Assembly: GCA_015143295.1 (NCBI GenBank) | Contig: CM026553.1 | Location: forward strand, 3,743,912 to 3,807,911 | Direction: 5' to 3' | DNA: 64,000 nt | DNA from: Tetracentron sinense | Taxonomy: Eukaryota > Streptophyta > Magnoliopsida > Trochodendrales > Trochodendraceae | In this document: in pieces, positions 8,176 through 19,223 of the stretch | How positions within the stretch are numbered: the stretch's first letter is position 1 | Layout of the letters: every line of letters begins with the position of its first letter | Notes under the pieces: generated by a model | The model's input: the letters and a program-made list of their open reading frames with translations, nothing else | Told to the model about the DNA's origin: nothing | The model's database searches: none | Position numbers and translations under genes: made by a program

Positions 8176-10985
8176 GCGCTTTATTAGTGAACGAGTATCT
8201 CGTCCGTGTGTTGATCGACACAGGATCCACTCACTCCTTTGTGTCACCTAGTTTCGCAAATGGATTTTTGACTGAGTCTACTCCATTAGAGCGGGAGTTG
8301 ACCATTGCAACTCCACTCGGCAAGTCAGTTGATACGGACAAGATATTCAGGGAAAGTGTGGTTCAAGTGGGGGAGAATGAACTGTTAGCCGATCTCATCG
8401 TCCTAGCTTTTCAAGACTTGGATTTTGATGTCATCTTAGGGATGGATTGGTTGTCAAACCATCACGGGAATGTTGCGTGTTTTAAAAACATGGTGAATTT
8501 CAAGCCGGAAGGGGGTAAGCCTTTTCACTTCCGAGAATTAAGAGAGAGGGACATTGCTCGCCTCGCAGCCTTGAGTATAGCAAACCCAGAAGCACAAAAC
8601 TCCTCGGCCATTCCGATCGTGAGTGAGTTCTTGGACGTGTTTCCGGAGGAACTTCCCAGATTACCTCCGAATCGGGAGATTGAGTTCGCTATAGAGCTTA
8701 CTCCGGGCACCGCTCCGATTTCAAGAGCCCCATATAGAATGGCCCCGATAGAGCTGGAAGAATTGAAGAAGCAAATTGAGGAGTTACAACAACTTGGTTT
8801 CATCCAACCAAGTGTGTCACCGTGGGGAGCTCCGGTCCTTTTTGTAAAGAAGAAAGACGGGTCGATGAGAATGTGTATAGACTACCGTCAGTTGAACAAG
8901 GTAACTATCAAGAATCGTTATCCCTTGCCAAGGATCGATGACTTGTTCGACCAACTGAAGGGAGCGAGATTCTTCTCCAAAATTGATCAGTTGGAGTGAC
9001 CGATGTGAAGTAAGTTTCCAAGAGTTGAAGAAACACCTCACCACAGCCCCTGTCCTTACTGTGTCATCTGGACCTTTTGGGTATGAGGTGTATAGTGATG
9101 CCTCGCACGTCGGACTCGGGTGTGTCCTAATGCAACACAAGAAAGTCATTGCCTATGCATCAAGGCAGTTGAAAGAGCATGAAAAGAACTACCCTACTCA
9201 CGACTTGGAGCTTGTGGCGGTCGTGTTTCCACTCAAAATTTGGCGACATTATCTGTACAGGGTGGAGTTCTATGTGTACACGGACCACAAGAGCCTCAAG
9301 TACCTCTTTTCCCAAAAAGAGCTCAATTTGCGACAACGGCGTTGGATTGAGTTCTTAAAAGACTATGAGTACACGATCCAATATCACCCGGGAAAAGCAA
9401 ATGTGGTAGCAGACGCTTTGAGTAGGAAACCATCGGGGTTGTTGGCTCACATGTTGGTGCGGGAATGGAGACTGTTAGACGATTTGGCAAATCTGGACAT
9501 CAGTGTGAATGATTCTGTCCGCAGTCCTGTTTTGGCAAATGTTACGGTTCAGCCGTACCTTATAGATTTGATCCAGGAGTACCAGGCCACGGATGCTGAC
9601 TTGTTGGCTTTTCGGGACAAGGAAATTGCCAAGGGTAGTACGGACTTCTCTCTCAATAGCCGGGGTGCTATTACATTCAAGGGAAGACTTTGTGTCCCAG
9701 CCAATGCAGACCTTCAAAGAGAGATCATGGATGAAGCTCACCGTTCAAAGTACACAGTGCATCCTGGGGGTACGAAGATGTACCGGAACCTCAAGAGTCA
9801 CTTTTGGTGGCGAAACATGAAGAGGGAGGTTGCGGAGTATGTGGCACGGTGTTTGGTGTGCCAACAAGTAAAGCGGAGCATTTGAGACCGGCGGGTCTTT
9901 TGCAGTCTCTCCCTATTCCCGAGTGGAAATGGGAACATATCTCTATGGACTTCATTGTGGGGTTGCCGAAGACGACTAGAAACTGTGATGCTATATGGGT
10001 CGTGGTCGACAGACTCACGAAGTCTGCCCATTTCTTACCGTACCGGACTACATTCAACTCAAATCAGTTGGCTGCATTGTATATCAAAGAAATAGTTCGG
10101 TTGCACGGGGTGCCCGTGAGCATTGTCTCGGATCGGGACCCTAGATTTACCTCCAGGTTTTGGAAAAGCTTTCAGAGTGCCATGGGTTCCCGGTTAGACT
10201 TTAGCACGGCCTTCCATCCACAGACGGATGGGCAGACCGAGAGGGTGAATCAGGTGATAGAAGACATGCTCCGAGCTTGTATGTTGGATTTTAAAGGAAG
10301 TTGGGAGGATCACCTACCTTTGATGGAATTCGCCTACAATAACAGTTATCAAGCAAGCATACAAATGGCACCTTTTGAAGCCTTGTACGGAAGAAGTTGT
10401 AGATCCCCTTTGTATTGGGTTGAAGTTGGAGAAAGAAAGATTTTGGGCCCCGAGTTGATTGAACGAACCGCGGATAGGGTCAAGCTTATCCGGGAGAGGT
10501 TAAAGACCGTCCAAGATAGGCAGAAAAGCTATGCCGACAATCGAAGGAGGGATCTTGAATTCCGAGTCGGTGATTTTGTATTTATAAGGATTTCACCAAC
10601 CAAGGGTGTTATGCGATTCGGGAAGAGAGGCAAGCTTAGCCCGAGATATGTGGGTCCGTTCGAGATCATTACTCGAGTCGGTGAAGTTGCTTATCGTGTT
10701 GCTTTGCCCGCTCACATGGCGGTGGTCCACGATGTGTTCCATATCTCCATGCTTCGGAAGTACATCCCAGATCCTTCTCACGTCATCGAGCTTGATCCGG
10801 TTGAGATTCGAGAGAACCTCACTTTGGTTGAGAAGCCGGTTCATATTTTGGATCGAAGAGACCAAGTACTTCGCAACAAGACTATTCCGTTAGTCCTCGT
10901 GCAATGGCAACATCATGCACGAGAAGAAGCCACGTGAGAGCGTGAAGCCGAAGTCAAAGCAAAGTATCCCGAGTTGTTTGAATAG
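8176..10985 (+). pseudogene. pol: pol of element A: protease, RT (deleted), RNase H, integrase, C-terminal tail
   Basis: The protease has the active triad DTG ([10 protein letters not shown], about 8208-8240). RT begins with [21 protein letters not shown] (about 8840) but after FSKID (8985) jumps to [14 protein letters not shown]. Compared with E2, about 650 bp are missing, including the catalytic FVDD motif. RNase H follows (YSDASH, THDLEL, TDHKSL). The integrase zinc finger (H-H-C-C, about 9740-9865) runs into a 1-base deletion near 9872 that shifts the frame at CQQVK. The integrase core continues (MDFIVGLPKT, SDRDPRF, FHPQTDGQTERVNQ) and then the chromodomain-like tail (HDVFHISMLRKY, HILDRRDQVLRN). 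A TGG codon at 10935-10937 became TGA shortly before the natural stop at 10983. Confidence 0.9.
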
Positions 10986-11062
10986 ACTTGTGCATATGGC
11001 TTGTAATTTTGTTTTTATTTTGTGCATGTATGTATCGTCCAAATTTCGGAGACGAAATTTTT

Positions 11063-11076
11063 GTAAGGGGGGAGAA
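11063..11076 (+). other. Polypurine tract of element A
   Basis: GTAAGGGGGGAGAA ends exactly where the 3' LTR starts (TGTAGCACCCC, 11077). This is the position of the plus-strand primer. Confidence 0.85.
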
Positions 11077-11289
11077 TGTAGCACCCCAGACTTTTCCATC
11101 TTTAAATGAATAAGTATTTCGTAGTTGAATGGCCTTCCACGTAGTCTAATTAATAAATAGGGGAGAAATTGGAAATTCTGAAATGTCAGAAATGTGCGTT
11201 TTCGAGAGACGAATCCAACGCAAGTTGAATCGTCGAAATCGGACGAACGAGTCAAAAGATATGGCCAAAACATTCGGGACCAGCAGAGC

Positions 11290-11474
11290 ACCGATCACTC
11301 GGTCCACGGAGCGATCGATCGGTCCAAAACCGATCGATCGGAGGCTATCGACTGGTCGAAAAATTTGTATGGGGAAATTTTCCAGAGAGTGAGTTTTTGA
11401 CTGGTCGATCGGTCAATAACACCGATCGCTCGGTAGGCAACCGATCGATCGATCATAACCACCGATCGCTCGGT
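11290..11474. repeat. GATC-palindrome module of the element A 3' LTR
   Basis: Same module as at 4153-4337. Two changes break single units (CTCGG neighbour 'GATCACTCGG' and 'GATCGATCATA'). The TTGTATGGGG core is intact. Confidence 0.88.
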
Positions 11475-12469
11475 CTTCGCGTTTTTTTTGCAGAAATTTC
11501 ATTAAGGGCTTTTTTATCTTTTGGGGGTTAAACCCTTTCTTCTTAAGGCTTGCACGAGCCTTAGGGATTCATTTACCATACTTATGAGATTTTGAGAGTT
11601 TGAGAGAGGAGAAGAGACTCTAACCTAGGGTTTTGTTTTTGAGGAGAAATTAAAGGGGGTTTAAGAACCCTAGACCATCCTCAACTTGGATTGCTTCAAG
11701 TTCAAGGCTCAAGCTCGGGTGGGGTGCATTCTCCAAGCTAGGGCAGCACTCACTCACGTTTTTGAAAGGGGTTTCTTCCCCAACTCAAGTCCCCTTCAAG
11801 CAAAGGCTTCCTCCTTCCAAATAGAGCTTCTATTTCAAGGTTTCTTCAAGATCAAGCCTTGATCTAAGGTTAGTACACCCTACTAACTTTCCCTAGCAAT
11901 AATCTAGGTTTTTCCTTATGAAATGTGATTTATGCTATTATGGTTGCTTTCTTGTGAAATGTATCATCCCTAATAAATATAAACAAGATAAAGAAATGGT
12001 ATGGATGCTTGGATGGATATTGGATGTGGCGATTGGATGCCGAATGGGTGATGTATGGTATGTGTGGGTTGTGGATTGGATAATGGAGGATGGGCATTGC
12101 ACAAATTATAAACTTACCTTTGTGTGATTGAATGGAAAATATGCACTAAAAGGATGGAAATGAACCATGAAGGAAAACAGCATACTAAGTGTTTGACAAA
12201 ATACCTAAACTATGAATAAATGGTTTAAATGAAGAATATGGAAATGGGTTTTATGCATGCGTTCTTATAAATGATAAATTGATCAAATGTTATGGAAATT
12301 ACTTAAGTTACCTATGTTCACATCATGGAATGAAATGTAATGCCATATCTCTCTTGTCACCCACATTCCCACGTTTGTCACTATTGGCACGCACATGAGC
12401 ACGCATGCACACATGACCGAGTTTTTCGATAGCATATGCATCTAATAATAACAACAATAAAATATTGAA

Positions 12470-12793
12470 TATCAAGGAGGTTGGTAGCCCAAGGAGAATT
12501 CGGGTACTAGCCTCTGGCTCACAAGAAAACCCCTAAAACACCTATTGTCAAGGAGGTTGGTAGCCCAGGGAAAATTCGGGTACTAGCCTCTGGCTCACAA
12601 GTGCATTGCATATCAAGGAGGTTGGCAGCCCAGGGAGATTCGGGTGCTAGCCTCTGGCTCACAAGTGCATTGCATATCAAGGAGGTTGGTAGCCCAGGGA
12701 CATTCGGGTACTAACCTCTGGCTCACAAGTGCATTGCATATCAAGGAGGTTGGCAGCCCAGGGAGATTCGGGTGCTAGCCTCTGGCTCATAAG
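12470..12793. repeat. LTR minisatellite, five units (3' LTR of A)
   Basis: Five units of the CAAGGAGGTTGGTAGCCC repeat. The last three alternate TTGGCAG/TTGGTAG variants in an order different from the 5' LTR, which indicates unit gain or loss by slippage or recombination. Confidence 0.88.
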
Positions 12794-13064
12794 TTACAAG
12801 ATGAAAGTTTACAAGATGATGATGATGCATTCATGCATGCACGCATACATGATTTCTACGAGGCATATCGAGACAGGACATGGGTTTCAAGCTTGGGTTT
12901 TATCGGTGTTTTTGCATTCATGCACACACTTTTAAATGATTGTATTGTACCATGTCAAATATTGTTTAGTTCGTGATGCTTCTATTACTGCTTTGCATGG
13001 CATGACTATTACGTGTGTTATTATTGTTATGGCTAGCTAGTAGCTTGTAGTCACTGAGTATTCC

Positions 13065-13238
13065 ATGCTCAGCCGTACTTTCTTGTTGGCAGGTGCGCGA
13101 GCCCCTCTTGACATATGTGATCAGGGTCCTTGGATAGAGGAGGACTATGGGGAGGAAGAACCGTATGAGGATCTAGTAGTCGAGCCTCAGGCGGAGGCGA
13201 GAGACTTAGACCATTGGCCCCACGGGGGTGACTATTGA
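13065..13238 (+). CDS. Putative LTR-embedded small acidic ORF (element A, 3' LTR)
   Basis: Same 57-codon ORF as in the 5' LTR, still open. The second methionine is changed (MLSRTFLLAG), and the PWIEEDYGEEEPYED segment is unchanged. The coding status carries the same doubt as for the 5' copy. Confidence 0.35.
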   Translation: MLSRTFLLAGARAPLDICDQGPWIEEDYGEEEPYEDLVVEPQAEARDLDHWPHGGDY

Positions 13239-13524
13239 TCGAGAAAGTGTTGGGTCTTATGTATTTTGATAGGTGGGCCTGTCCACCTTAGACTTAGGCG
13301 TGTTTTGTATTTATGTTAACTTGGAATACTACATTTTGGATCATTATAAAGAAAAGAAAAATTTAGTTTTCGCTTCCGTAAATTATGTTTAGCTTCCGCG
13401 CTCTGATTATCATTGTTTAGTACTGTGTTTATCTTGTGCATTACAGGATGGTTTGGCAGGTACGAAGTGTCACATCTAAAATATCCCTAAACTCCTAGGG
13501 GGTATTTTGGGGCGTGACAGTATA

Positions 13525-14070
13525 AAGTGCAGGTCGTCGGCGTTGGACGGAGGTCGTCGAAGATGGTGGAGTGGCCAGAGAACAAATGGTCAATGGTGGT
13601 GGTGTAGCCAGAGAGCGGGATAGCAGAGAGAGCAGGTGAGCCGGAGAGCAGGAGTGTAGAGAGCAGGGGCGGAAGAAAGAAAAAACTATTGGGGTCTATT
13701 ATAGGATTATAACGGCGGTTACATTATACCCGCCGTCATATATAAAAAATCCACGACGGTTAAATTATATCCGCCATCATAACTAAACAATGGACGACGG
13801 TTATTGATAAACCCGCCGCTATATGTTCGCCACGTATAAGGTGGCGGGAAACCAAAAGGGCTGGAGGGAAAGATTTCCGCGACGGGTATGTATGAACCCA
13901 CCGTCGTATATGATATATAACGGCTGTTATTAATTAACCGCTGTTACTATTGTCCCGAAAACAGTTTATGACCGCGGTATTACATGCCCTTCGTGGTATG
14001 TGATATATGGCGGCGGATTATAGGAACCGCCTCCAAAAATCTGCCACCACTGGGCATTATTTTTGTAGTG
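13525..14070 (-). repeat. Terminal and subterminal repeats of CACTA gamma
   Basis: Sense and antisense CGGCGGTT-like motifs (for example ACGGCGGTTACATTATACC, CGACGGTTATTGATAAACC) alternate about every 40-50 bp up to the TTTTGTAGTG terminus. Such arrays are the binding sites for the CACTA accessory protein (TNPA in En/Spm). Confidence 0.75.
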
Positions 14071-14400
14071 TTGTCATAGAAATCTGATAATATACTTCCT
14101 TTCTTCTTAGGCACAAAATCCCATCTCCATGCTCTGATCTTTAAATTTATGTTCTTTAAAGGTTTAAACTCCTTAGGAGTGGATACGTACTGAGGAAAGC
14201 GTTCCCACAACCAAACTTGGAGAGAAGATGTATGTACAAAGGTTTCTAAATTGCATATGCCAACTGATAGTGATGAAGGGATTCATAATAAATGCAATAA
14301 ATACAGAGGATTGCATCTTATGGTCAGTATGAAATCTTGAATTGTCATTTCGGTAAAAGCTGATAAATGGATTTGATTGACGTCATGGACTGACAAGCCA
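14071..14400 (-). pseudogene. PMD-type antisense ORF fragment (retroelement copy 1)
   Basis: The minus strand reads LQVWLWERFPQYVSTPKEF...RAWRWDFVPKKKGS, the signature of the plant mobile domain (PMD) family and closely similar to copy 2 (22285-22749). An in-frame TGA interrupts the upstream part (HLL-stop-IPSS, where copy 2 has serine). The CACTA gamma terminus at 14070 cuts the gene. PMD proteins occur as host proteins (MAIN/MAIL1) and inside plant transposable elements. Here the pairing with an LTR points to an element ORF. Confidence 0.65.
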
Positions 14401-14444
14401 TCCTCAAAAGAAGAGATACTCTGAACGACAAAGATACATTATGA

Positions 14445-14610
14445 TATATCTTGATACATTTTGCTATGATCTGAAAAAATCCGATACATTATAGTGCAAT
14501 CTGGTACATTTTGATACATTGATACATTTCTGATACATTTTTGATATATTTTGATAAATCTGATATAATTCGATACACTTCTGATACTTTCTGATATGAT
14601 TTGAAGTTTT
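14445..14610. repeat. TGATACATT short-unit tandem repeat (copy 1)
   Basis: Irregular 9-15 bp units (TGATACATT, TGATATATT, TGATACTTT) lie between the PMD ORF and the PPT. The equivalent block in copy 2 is 22785-22985 and is longer. Confidence 0.75.
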
Positions 14611-14676
14611 TTGATTGCTTGCGCAGACATCTTAAAAAGATGATAGATTTTGCCACCTTTGTCGGCAGGGGCTAAA

Positions 14677-16245
14677 TGTTGATAATGGAAATGATGTATT
14701 GACACATGGAAGCTATTTCCTAGTCAGATCAGAATTTGAACTAGTTGGAAGTCACGTGGATAAAGATTATGATGATCAGATACCTTAAAGTATGTCATGT
14801 TTGAAAATAAGATCCAGACTCATAGCATACTAGTTCATTCACTACGCCTTCATGACTGAAGTAGTTGAGTATTCAATAGATGATATGATCAAAGGAATAG
14901 ATTTTGATCAACTGATAAGCTTTCAAAACCTGATAGAAAGTTCAAAGGCGGCATACTCTGTCATGGCCAAATTCGTCCTTGGTAAGATTTCAGTAGGATC
15001 AAATTATTGAATATTTTCTAACGCCATTATGATATTCTATTCTTCAAGATAGGTCTTGAATCAATAGCGTTGCAAGCTTATGTTGATCAAAAGCTCAATT
15101 GAGTCATACTCCATTGAGACGAAAAAGGTGGTTACTGGTTCAGCCTTATCTCCATAGGGATTCGGTGGATTCAGATCACTATATATCCTATTGCCTTATA
15201 AGGGTATAAAAGTAGTGTGTTCCTCCCATCTCCTATTCCAGCAAAGTATGAATTACTTCCTGGGCTGACAGTCGAAAGGGAATTCTGGGATATATCTTAC
15301 CCCATTTCCCTGTGCGTTATTGGAGGAAAACGCGGTCTCCATAGTCTCATTCTCTCGTAATAGATGATTGAGGTCTGGCGGTGGATATTGCATCCGCCAT
15401 GAGAATAGTGCCCTCGTCCAGCACTTATGATTTCTCTAGATAAGGTATCCCAAAGGCGTATGACCCACCTTTGGTGTACGATGATTTATATATATACGTG
15501 TGTGTGTGTATCTGGGGGAGGGATTATGAGATGTGGTTTGGAGGTTTTGAAGAATGCATCCAAATGACTGGTTTTGGTCATGACAATTCAAATGATTAAA
15601 CTGTAATTGAAGGTGAGTTACGGTGGTTTGGATGAGCTGACAACTCTTTCTCAATAGAACACGTTTTACTTAACAGAGAAGATCCCTTTAACGGATGTAG
15701 GTTCCTTTTAACATAATACATTCATTTGTTAATAGAATGACTCTACTTAAGGGAATAACAGTTGGTATATGTCAGAATTACTTATCTGTCACTTCAGAGA
15801 TATTTGGATCAGAGCTATTAGTTAAACTCAGAATATTCTCTATAAATAGGGAATACTCATATGGATTGAAAAAGAGAACTTTACAAGGATTCAAGAGATC
15901 TTCTAGGAGAGGTCTTCTTCTCCAAAAGAGAGTTTCTCAAATCTAGAGAGGATTTCATGTTCTTGTGAGTTCTTTAGAAGAAAGGCTGCAAGTTCATTCA
16001 TGTTCTTCACTATTCCCTCTTCTCTCCCTCCAGATCATGTTCCATTATCTTTTCTCTTCCCTCTTATCTTACTCTTTCAGGAATCTTGGAGAAGTTCGAG
16101 CTGTTGCAATGTAGCTGAACCCCTTCCAGGCTTGCAAAATAACCTAGAAATGTTAAAGAGGAGATTTGATGATGATTCATTGATCATATTAGACAAACCT
16201 ATAGTTGCAGACAAAGACTCAAAGATATGCACTAAGAAGTTGAGT
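14677..16245 (+). mobile_element. LTR-like terminal segment of PMD retroelement copy 1 (truncated)
   Basis: It starts TGTTGATAATGG just after a purine-rich GGCAGGGGCTAAA, and contains a promoter-like TATAAATAGG at 15841 followed by 'AAAGAGAACTTTACAAG'. It aligns end to end with 23069-24660. It is cut near 16245, where a truncated LTR of the A family begins. LTR status is inferred from the TG start, purine tract and TATA box; no second LTR of the same copy is in the window. Confidence 0.55.
15841..15850 (+). promoter_or_regulatory. TATA box of the PMD-element LTR, copy 1
   Basis: TATAAATAGG lies in a conserved context (AATATTCTC before, GAATACTC after). The same box is at 24326 in copy 2. It would drive plus-strand transcription, opposite to the PMD ORF. 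Confidence 0.55.
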
Positions 16246-16434
16246 GTTCTCATAACCATTGGCCTTTCACGTAGTCCAATTAATAAATAAAAAAGAAATA
16301 AAAAATTCTAAAATTCCAAAAATTTTCTCTTTTGAATGACGAATCCAATGCAAGTTGAATCGTCAAAATCCGGCGAACGAGTCGAAAGTTATGGCCGAAA
16401 CAGTAAAATGGACTTAGTGTCAAAATTTGCAGAA

Positions 16435-16621
16435 CACCGATCGATCGGTCCAAATTAGCGATCGATCGGTCCACAACCGATCGATCGGTATTTGTCTACC
16501 AGTCCAAAATTTTGTATGGAGAAAAATTCCAGAGAGGGTGTTTTCAACTAATCGCTCGGTCGAAAATACCAATCGCTCGGTAGGCCACTGATCGATCGGT
16601 TATAAGCACCGATCGCTCGGT
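16435..16621. repeat. GATC-palindrome module of LTR C
   Basis: Units such as ACCGATCGATCGGT and CACCGATCGCTCGGT flank the core 'TTTTGTATGGAGAAAAATTC'. Same order as in element A, with several degraded units. Confidence 0.85.
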
Positions 16622-17576
16622 TTTTTGCGTTTTGCAAAAATTTCATTAAGGGCTTTTTTGTCTTTTGGTACCCTTGCCTATAAGGGCTTGCTTGTGTCAT
16701 AAGGGTTCAAAAACCTTAAGGCATCATATTTTGAGAGAGAGTAAGAGAGGAGAAAGGGGTTTTCTCCTAGGGTTTCAACTTGAGAGAATCAATGGTTTGA
16801 AAATCCTAGATCATCTCCAAGCTTAGATTTCTTCAAGCCCAAGCCTCAAGCTCGTGTGAGCTCTTTTCCAAGCTAGGGCAACGTCTTCCACGGTATTCTC
16901 CAGGGTTTTCTTCTTTTTGTCTCAAGATTAGTACACCCTACTAACTACCTTGGTAATAACTTAGCTTTGTGAACATGGTGAATTGATTCTCCCCTATTTC
17001 CCCCTTTTTGATTTCAAATGCTTAACTTCTCAAGATTAACAAGATAAAGGATGAGTGTGGGAATGTATGAATGAATGGTGGATGTTGAGGCAATTGGATG
17101 TCGTGTTGGTTGATGAATGTGTGTTGGAAAAATGGAGGATGGGCATTTCAAGCATAAGGAACACACTTTATGTGGTTTGATGAAATATATGCACTAAGAA
17201 GTTGAAATGAAATGACAATGAATGGGTTGCACGCCATGTGTTTGATAAAATACCTAAACGAGAATTTAATGGATTTAAGGAAGAAAATGAAAGTAGGCTT
17301 ATGTAATTTTCCCTAAGAATGATAAGTTGATCAAATGCCCCCTATGTTGTCTAAATTCTTGCATGATTATATTAAGAATGAGAATGTTATACATCTTCTC
17401 TTTTGTTGCACATGCTACTATGATCACTACAAGTGCTACACACACGATTCCTTTTAATTGTTCATGTTATCATGATTATTACACATTGCCTCTCACACAC
17501 ATGCATGTATTAACCGAGATTTTCCTAAAGTATAAAGTATATCAAACAACAAGAACAAGAATGTGATTTACGCTAC

Positions 17577-17830
17577 GAATGATAAAGCCGGACATCAGGC
17601 CGCTCAAGGGTAGGGCATCTCCCTAGGATATGTCATACCTGACTCACAAGGAAAACAAGCATGAATGATAAAGCCGGACATCGAGCCGGTTAAGGGTAGG
17701 GCATATCGCAAGATATGTCATACCTGGCTCACAAGAAAATAAGACAAGGAGGTTGGTGTACCTTTATTTTATATATATATTGCTGAAGGAAATTTACATT
17801 CCCAGCTCACAAGTAGCTTCAAGGGCACTA
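17577..17830. repeat. Family-specific minisatellite of LTR C
   Basis: Two units of about 80 bp, with AAAGCCGGACATC and GGGTAGGGCATMTCSC, end in 'GGCTCACAAG', followed by a partial unit. It occupies the place held by the CAAGGAGGTTGG repeat in A and shares only the CTCACAAG end with it. Confidence 0.6.
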
Positions 17831-18171
17831 ACCTCTGGCTCACAAGTGAACAAGCAAGTCAAGTCAAAAACATGACAAGAACAAGCATGCATGATTTATA
17901 CGAACGAAACCAAGACAAGAACAAGTTTTCAAACATGACAACAAGTTTTGAAAGGAACACGAAAGGCTATTTTCAAGAATAAGACATAATTTTTAAGCAC
18001 GAGTTTTATCAGAATTTTTGCATTGATTCAAGCATGTCAAGATTATCACAGTGTTTTATTTTCAATGTTATTGTCATATGCTGCCACTACTTGTTTTGAA
18101 TTGATGTGATGAAGTATATATTGTTGCCTTGTGTGATGGTTATTGCTATTGTTAGCTAGTAGCTCATACTC

Positions 18172-18343
18172 GCTGAGTATTCCATACTCAGCCGTACTTT
18201 TATGTTGGCAGGTACCAAGGAAGCCCTCAACCCCGAGCCTTGGGTTGAGGAGGGAGTATGTAGAGGAGAGAGAGCCTCCTATCCCGATACAGTCGCAGGA
18301 GGATAGAGACGGTGATGTTTGGCCGTATTTAGATTATTGCTGA
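18172..18343 (+). pseudogene. LTR C copy of the hairpin and small acidic ORF (frameshifted)
   Basis: The hairpin GCTGAGTAT-TCC-ATACTCAGC (18172-18192) is perfectly paired. From ATG 18202 the frame reads MLAGTKEALNPEPWVEE, then one extra base shifts it. The rest of the homologous peptide (EYVEEREPPIPIQSQ...DVWPYLDYC, stop at 18341-18343) continues in the neighbouring frame. In LTR B the two halves are in one frame. Confidence 0.45.
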
Positions 18344-18615
18344 GCATAGTAGGCTCGATATTCTTTTTGTATTTTGATAGGTGGGCATGTCCACCTTTGA
18401 CTTGATATGTTATGTATAAACTTGGAATACTAGTTTGAGTAATAGAAGAAAAGAAAAAGTTAGTTCACGCTTCCGCACTTATGTTATAGCTTCCGCACTC
18501 TGATTATTATTGCTATTGCATTATGTTAGCCTTGTTCATTACAGGGTGGTTTGGCAGGTACGAATAGTCACTTCTAAAGTATCCCTTACTCCTAGGGGGA
18601 TTTTGGGGCATGACA

Positions 18616-19211
18616 ACTATTTGTAAACACCTTATTTTTTTTAAAAAAATTTTTTGTGATTTTGTATTATACCCATTAACTCGTATGCATTTGGATTTAT
18701 AGAATTGGAGCATGGAATTGTTAATTTCATCCCATAATTTCAATTCCATTGTTTAGGCACATTATAGTGAGGGTAGAATTAGAATTCTCTAAGGAATTAA
18801 GGCACTAATTTCAAAGCAAAATTTGTGGAATCCAATTCCTTGTTGAAGAGGTCTTATTTGACAAATCAACGTTGTTGTGGAATTGGAAAAAGAGAGAGAG
18901 CCCAACGGATTCATCTCTTCACATTATCTCTCTTCGTGCTTCAACACTCACCTAAAAAACATCACCCACAGATGCCGACGAAGAACTCGTGGTCTAGGTA
19001 AGGTGATAAATTTTTTCCTTTCTCTTCTTCTTCTTCTTCTGTCCTCCAAGGGTTTTCATCTCTCAATTCTCTTTCAAATGTATAGATGCAATGTCCGAGG
19101 GTTTCCAATTCTCCATTGACGCTATGGATTTAATCAGATCTTTACAAAGTAAAATATATAAGATGAAAAAGGGAGAAAAAGAAATCAATAACAAAGGGAA
19201 GTGACTCAACA
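18616..19211. other. Non-coding stretch with a MITE remnant and a CTT microsatellite
   Basis: About 18685-18890 resembles the MITE at 2259-2594 without clear termini. A pure TTC/CTT run lies at about 19018-19040. No gene. Confidence 0.5.
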
Positions 19212-19223
19212 AAAGGACACTTT

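Larger units (their letters stand above)
3940..13519 (+). mobile_element. Element A: complete but defective Ty3/gypsy chromovirus
   Basis: It has two long LTRs (2535 and 2443 bp), a PBS, gag, an intron, protease, a deleted RT, RNase H, integrase, a chromodomain-like tail and a PPT, in the plant chromovirus order (Tekay/Del-like because of the long LTRs and C-terminal tail). The 5-bp TSD GTATA is intact. By eye the LTRs differ by roughly 35 substitutions plus one minisatellite unit, about 1.5%, which suggests a fairly recent insertion. It cannot be autonomous: there is a stop in gag, RT has lost its active site, and a frameshift and a late stop follow. Confidence 0.92.
11077..13519 (+). repeat. 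3' LTR of element A
   Basis: It starts TGTAGCACCCC and ends GCGTGACA, followed by the TSD GTATA. It has the same internal order as the 5' LTR: palindrome module 11290-11474, minisatellite 12470-12793 (five units), hairpin 13053-13073 and small ORF. It is 92 bp shorter, chiefly because it carries one fewer minisatellite unit. Confidence 0.95.
3540..14070 (-). mobile_element. 5' end of CACTA element gamma, interrupted by element A
   Basis: The right edge ...TTTTTGTAGTG at 14070 is the reverse complement of CACTACAAAA, the terminus of CACTA/En-Spm elements. From 13680 to 14060 it carries many diverged 'CGGCGGTT' subterminal repeats in both orientations. The 5' untranslated region continues leftward (13520-13680), is interrupted by element A, and resumes at 3939-3540. 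The same order is present uninterrupted at 51180-52087 (alpha) and, on the other strand, at 29499-30240 (beta). The left limit and the transposase of gamma are not found. The right edge interrupts PMD retroelement copy 1. Confidence 0.75.
16254..18615 (+). mobile_element. LTR C: solo or truncated LTR related to element A
   Basis: It aligns with the A LTR from 'GGCCTTTCACGTAGTC' to the end GGGGCATGACA at 18615. The first 50-60 bases including TGTAGCACC are missing, so it is 5'-truncated against the PMD element. It retains the palindrome module (16435-16621), a different minisatellite (17577-17830), the hairpin (18172-18192) and the small ORF. It is clearly more diverged from A than A's own LTRs are from each other. 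No TSD was found. Confidence 0.85.
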
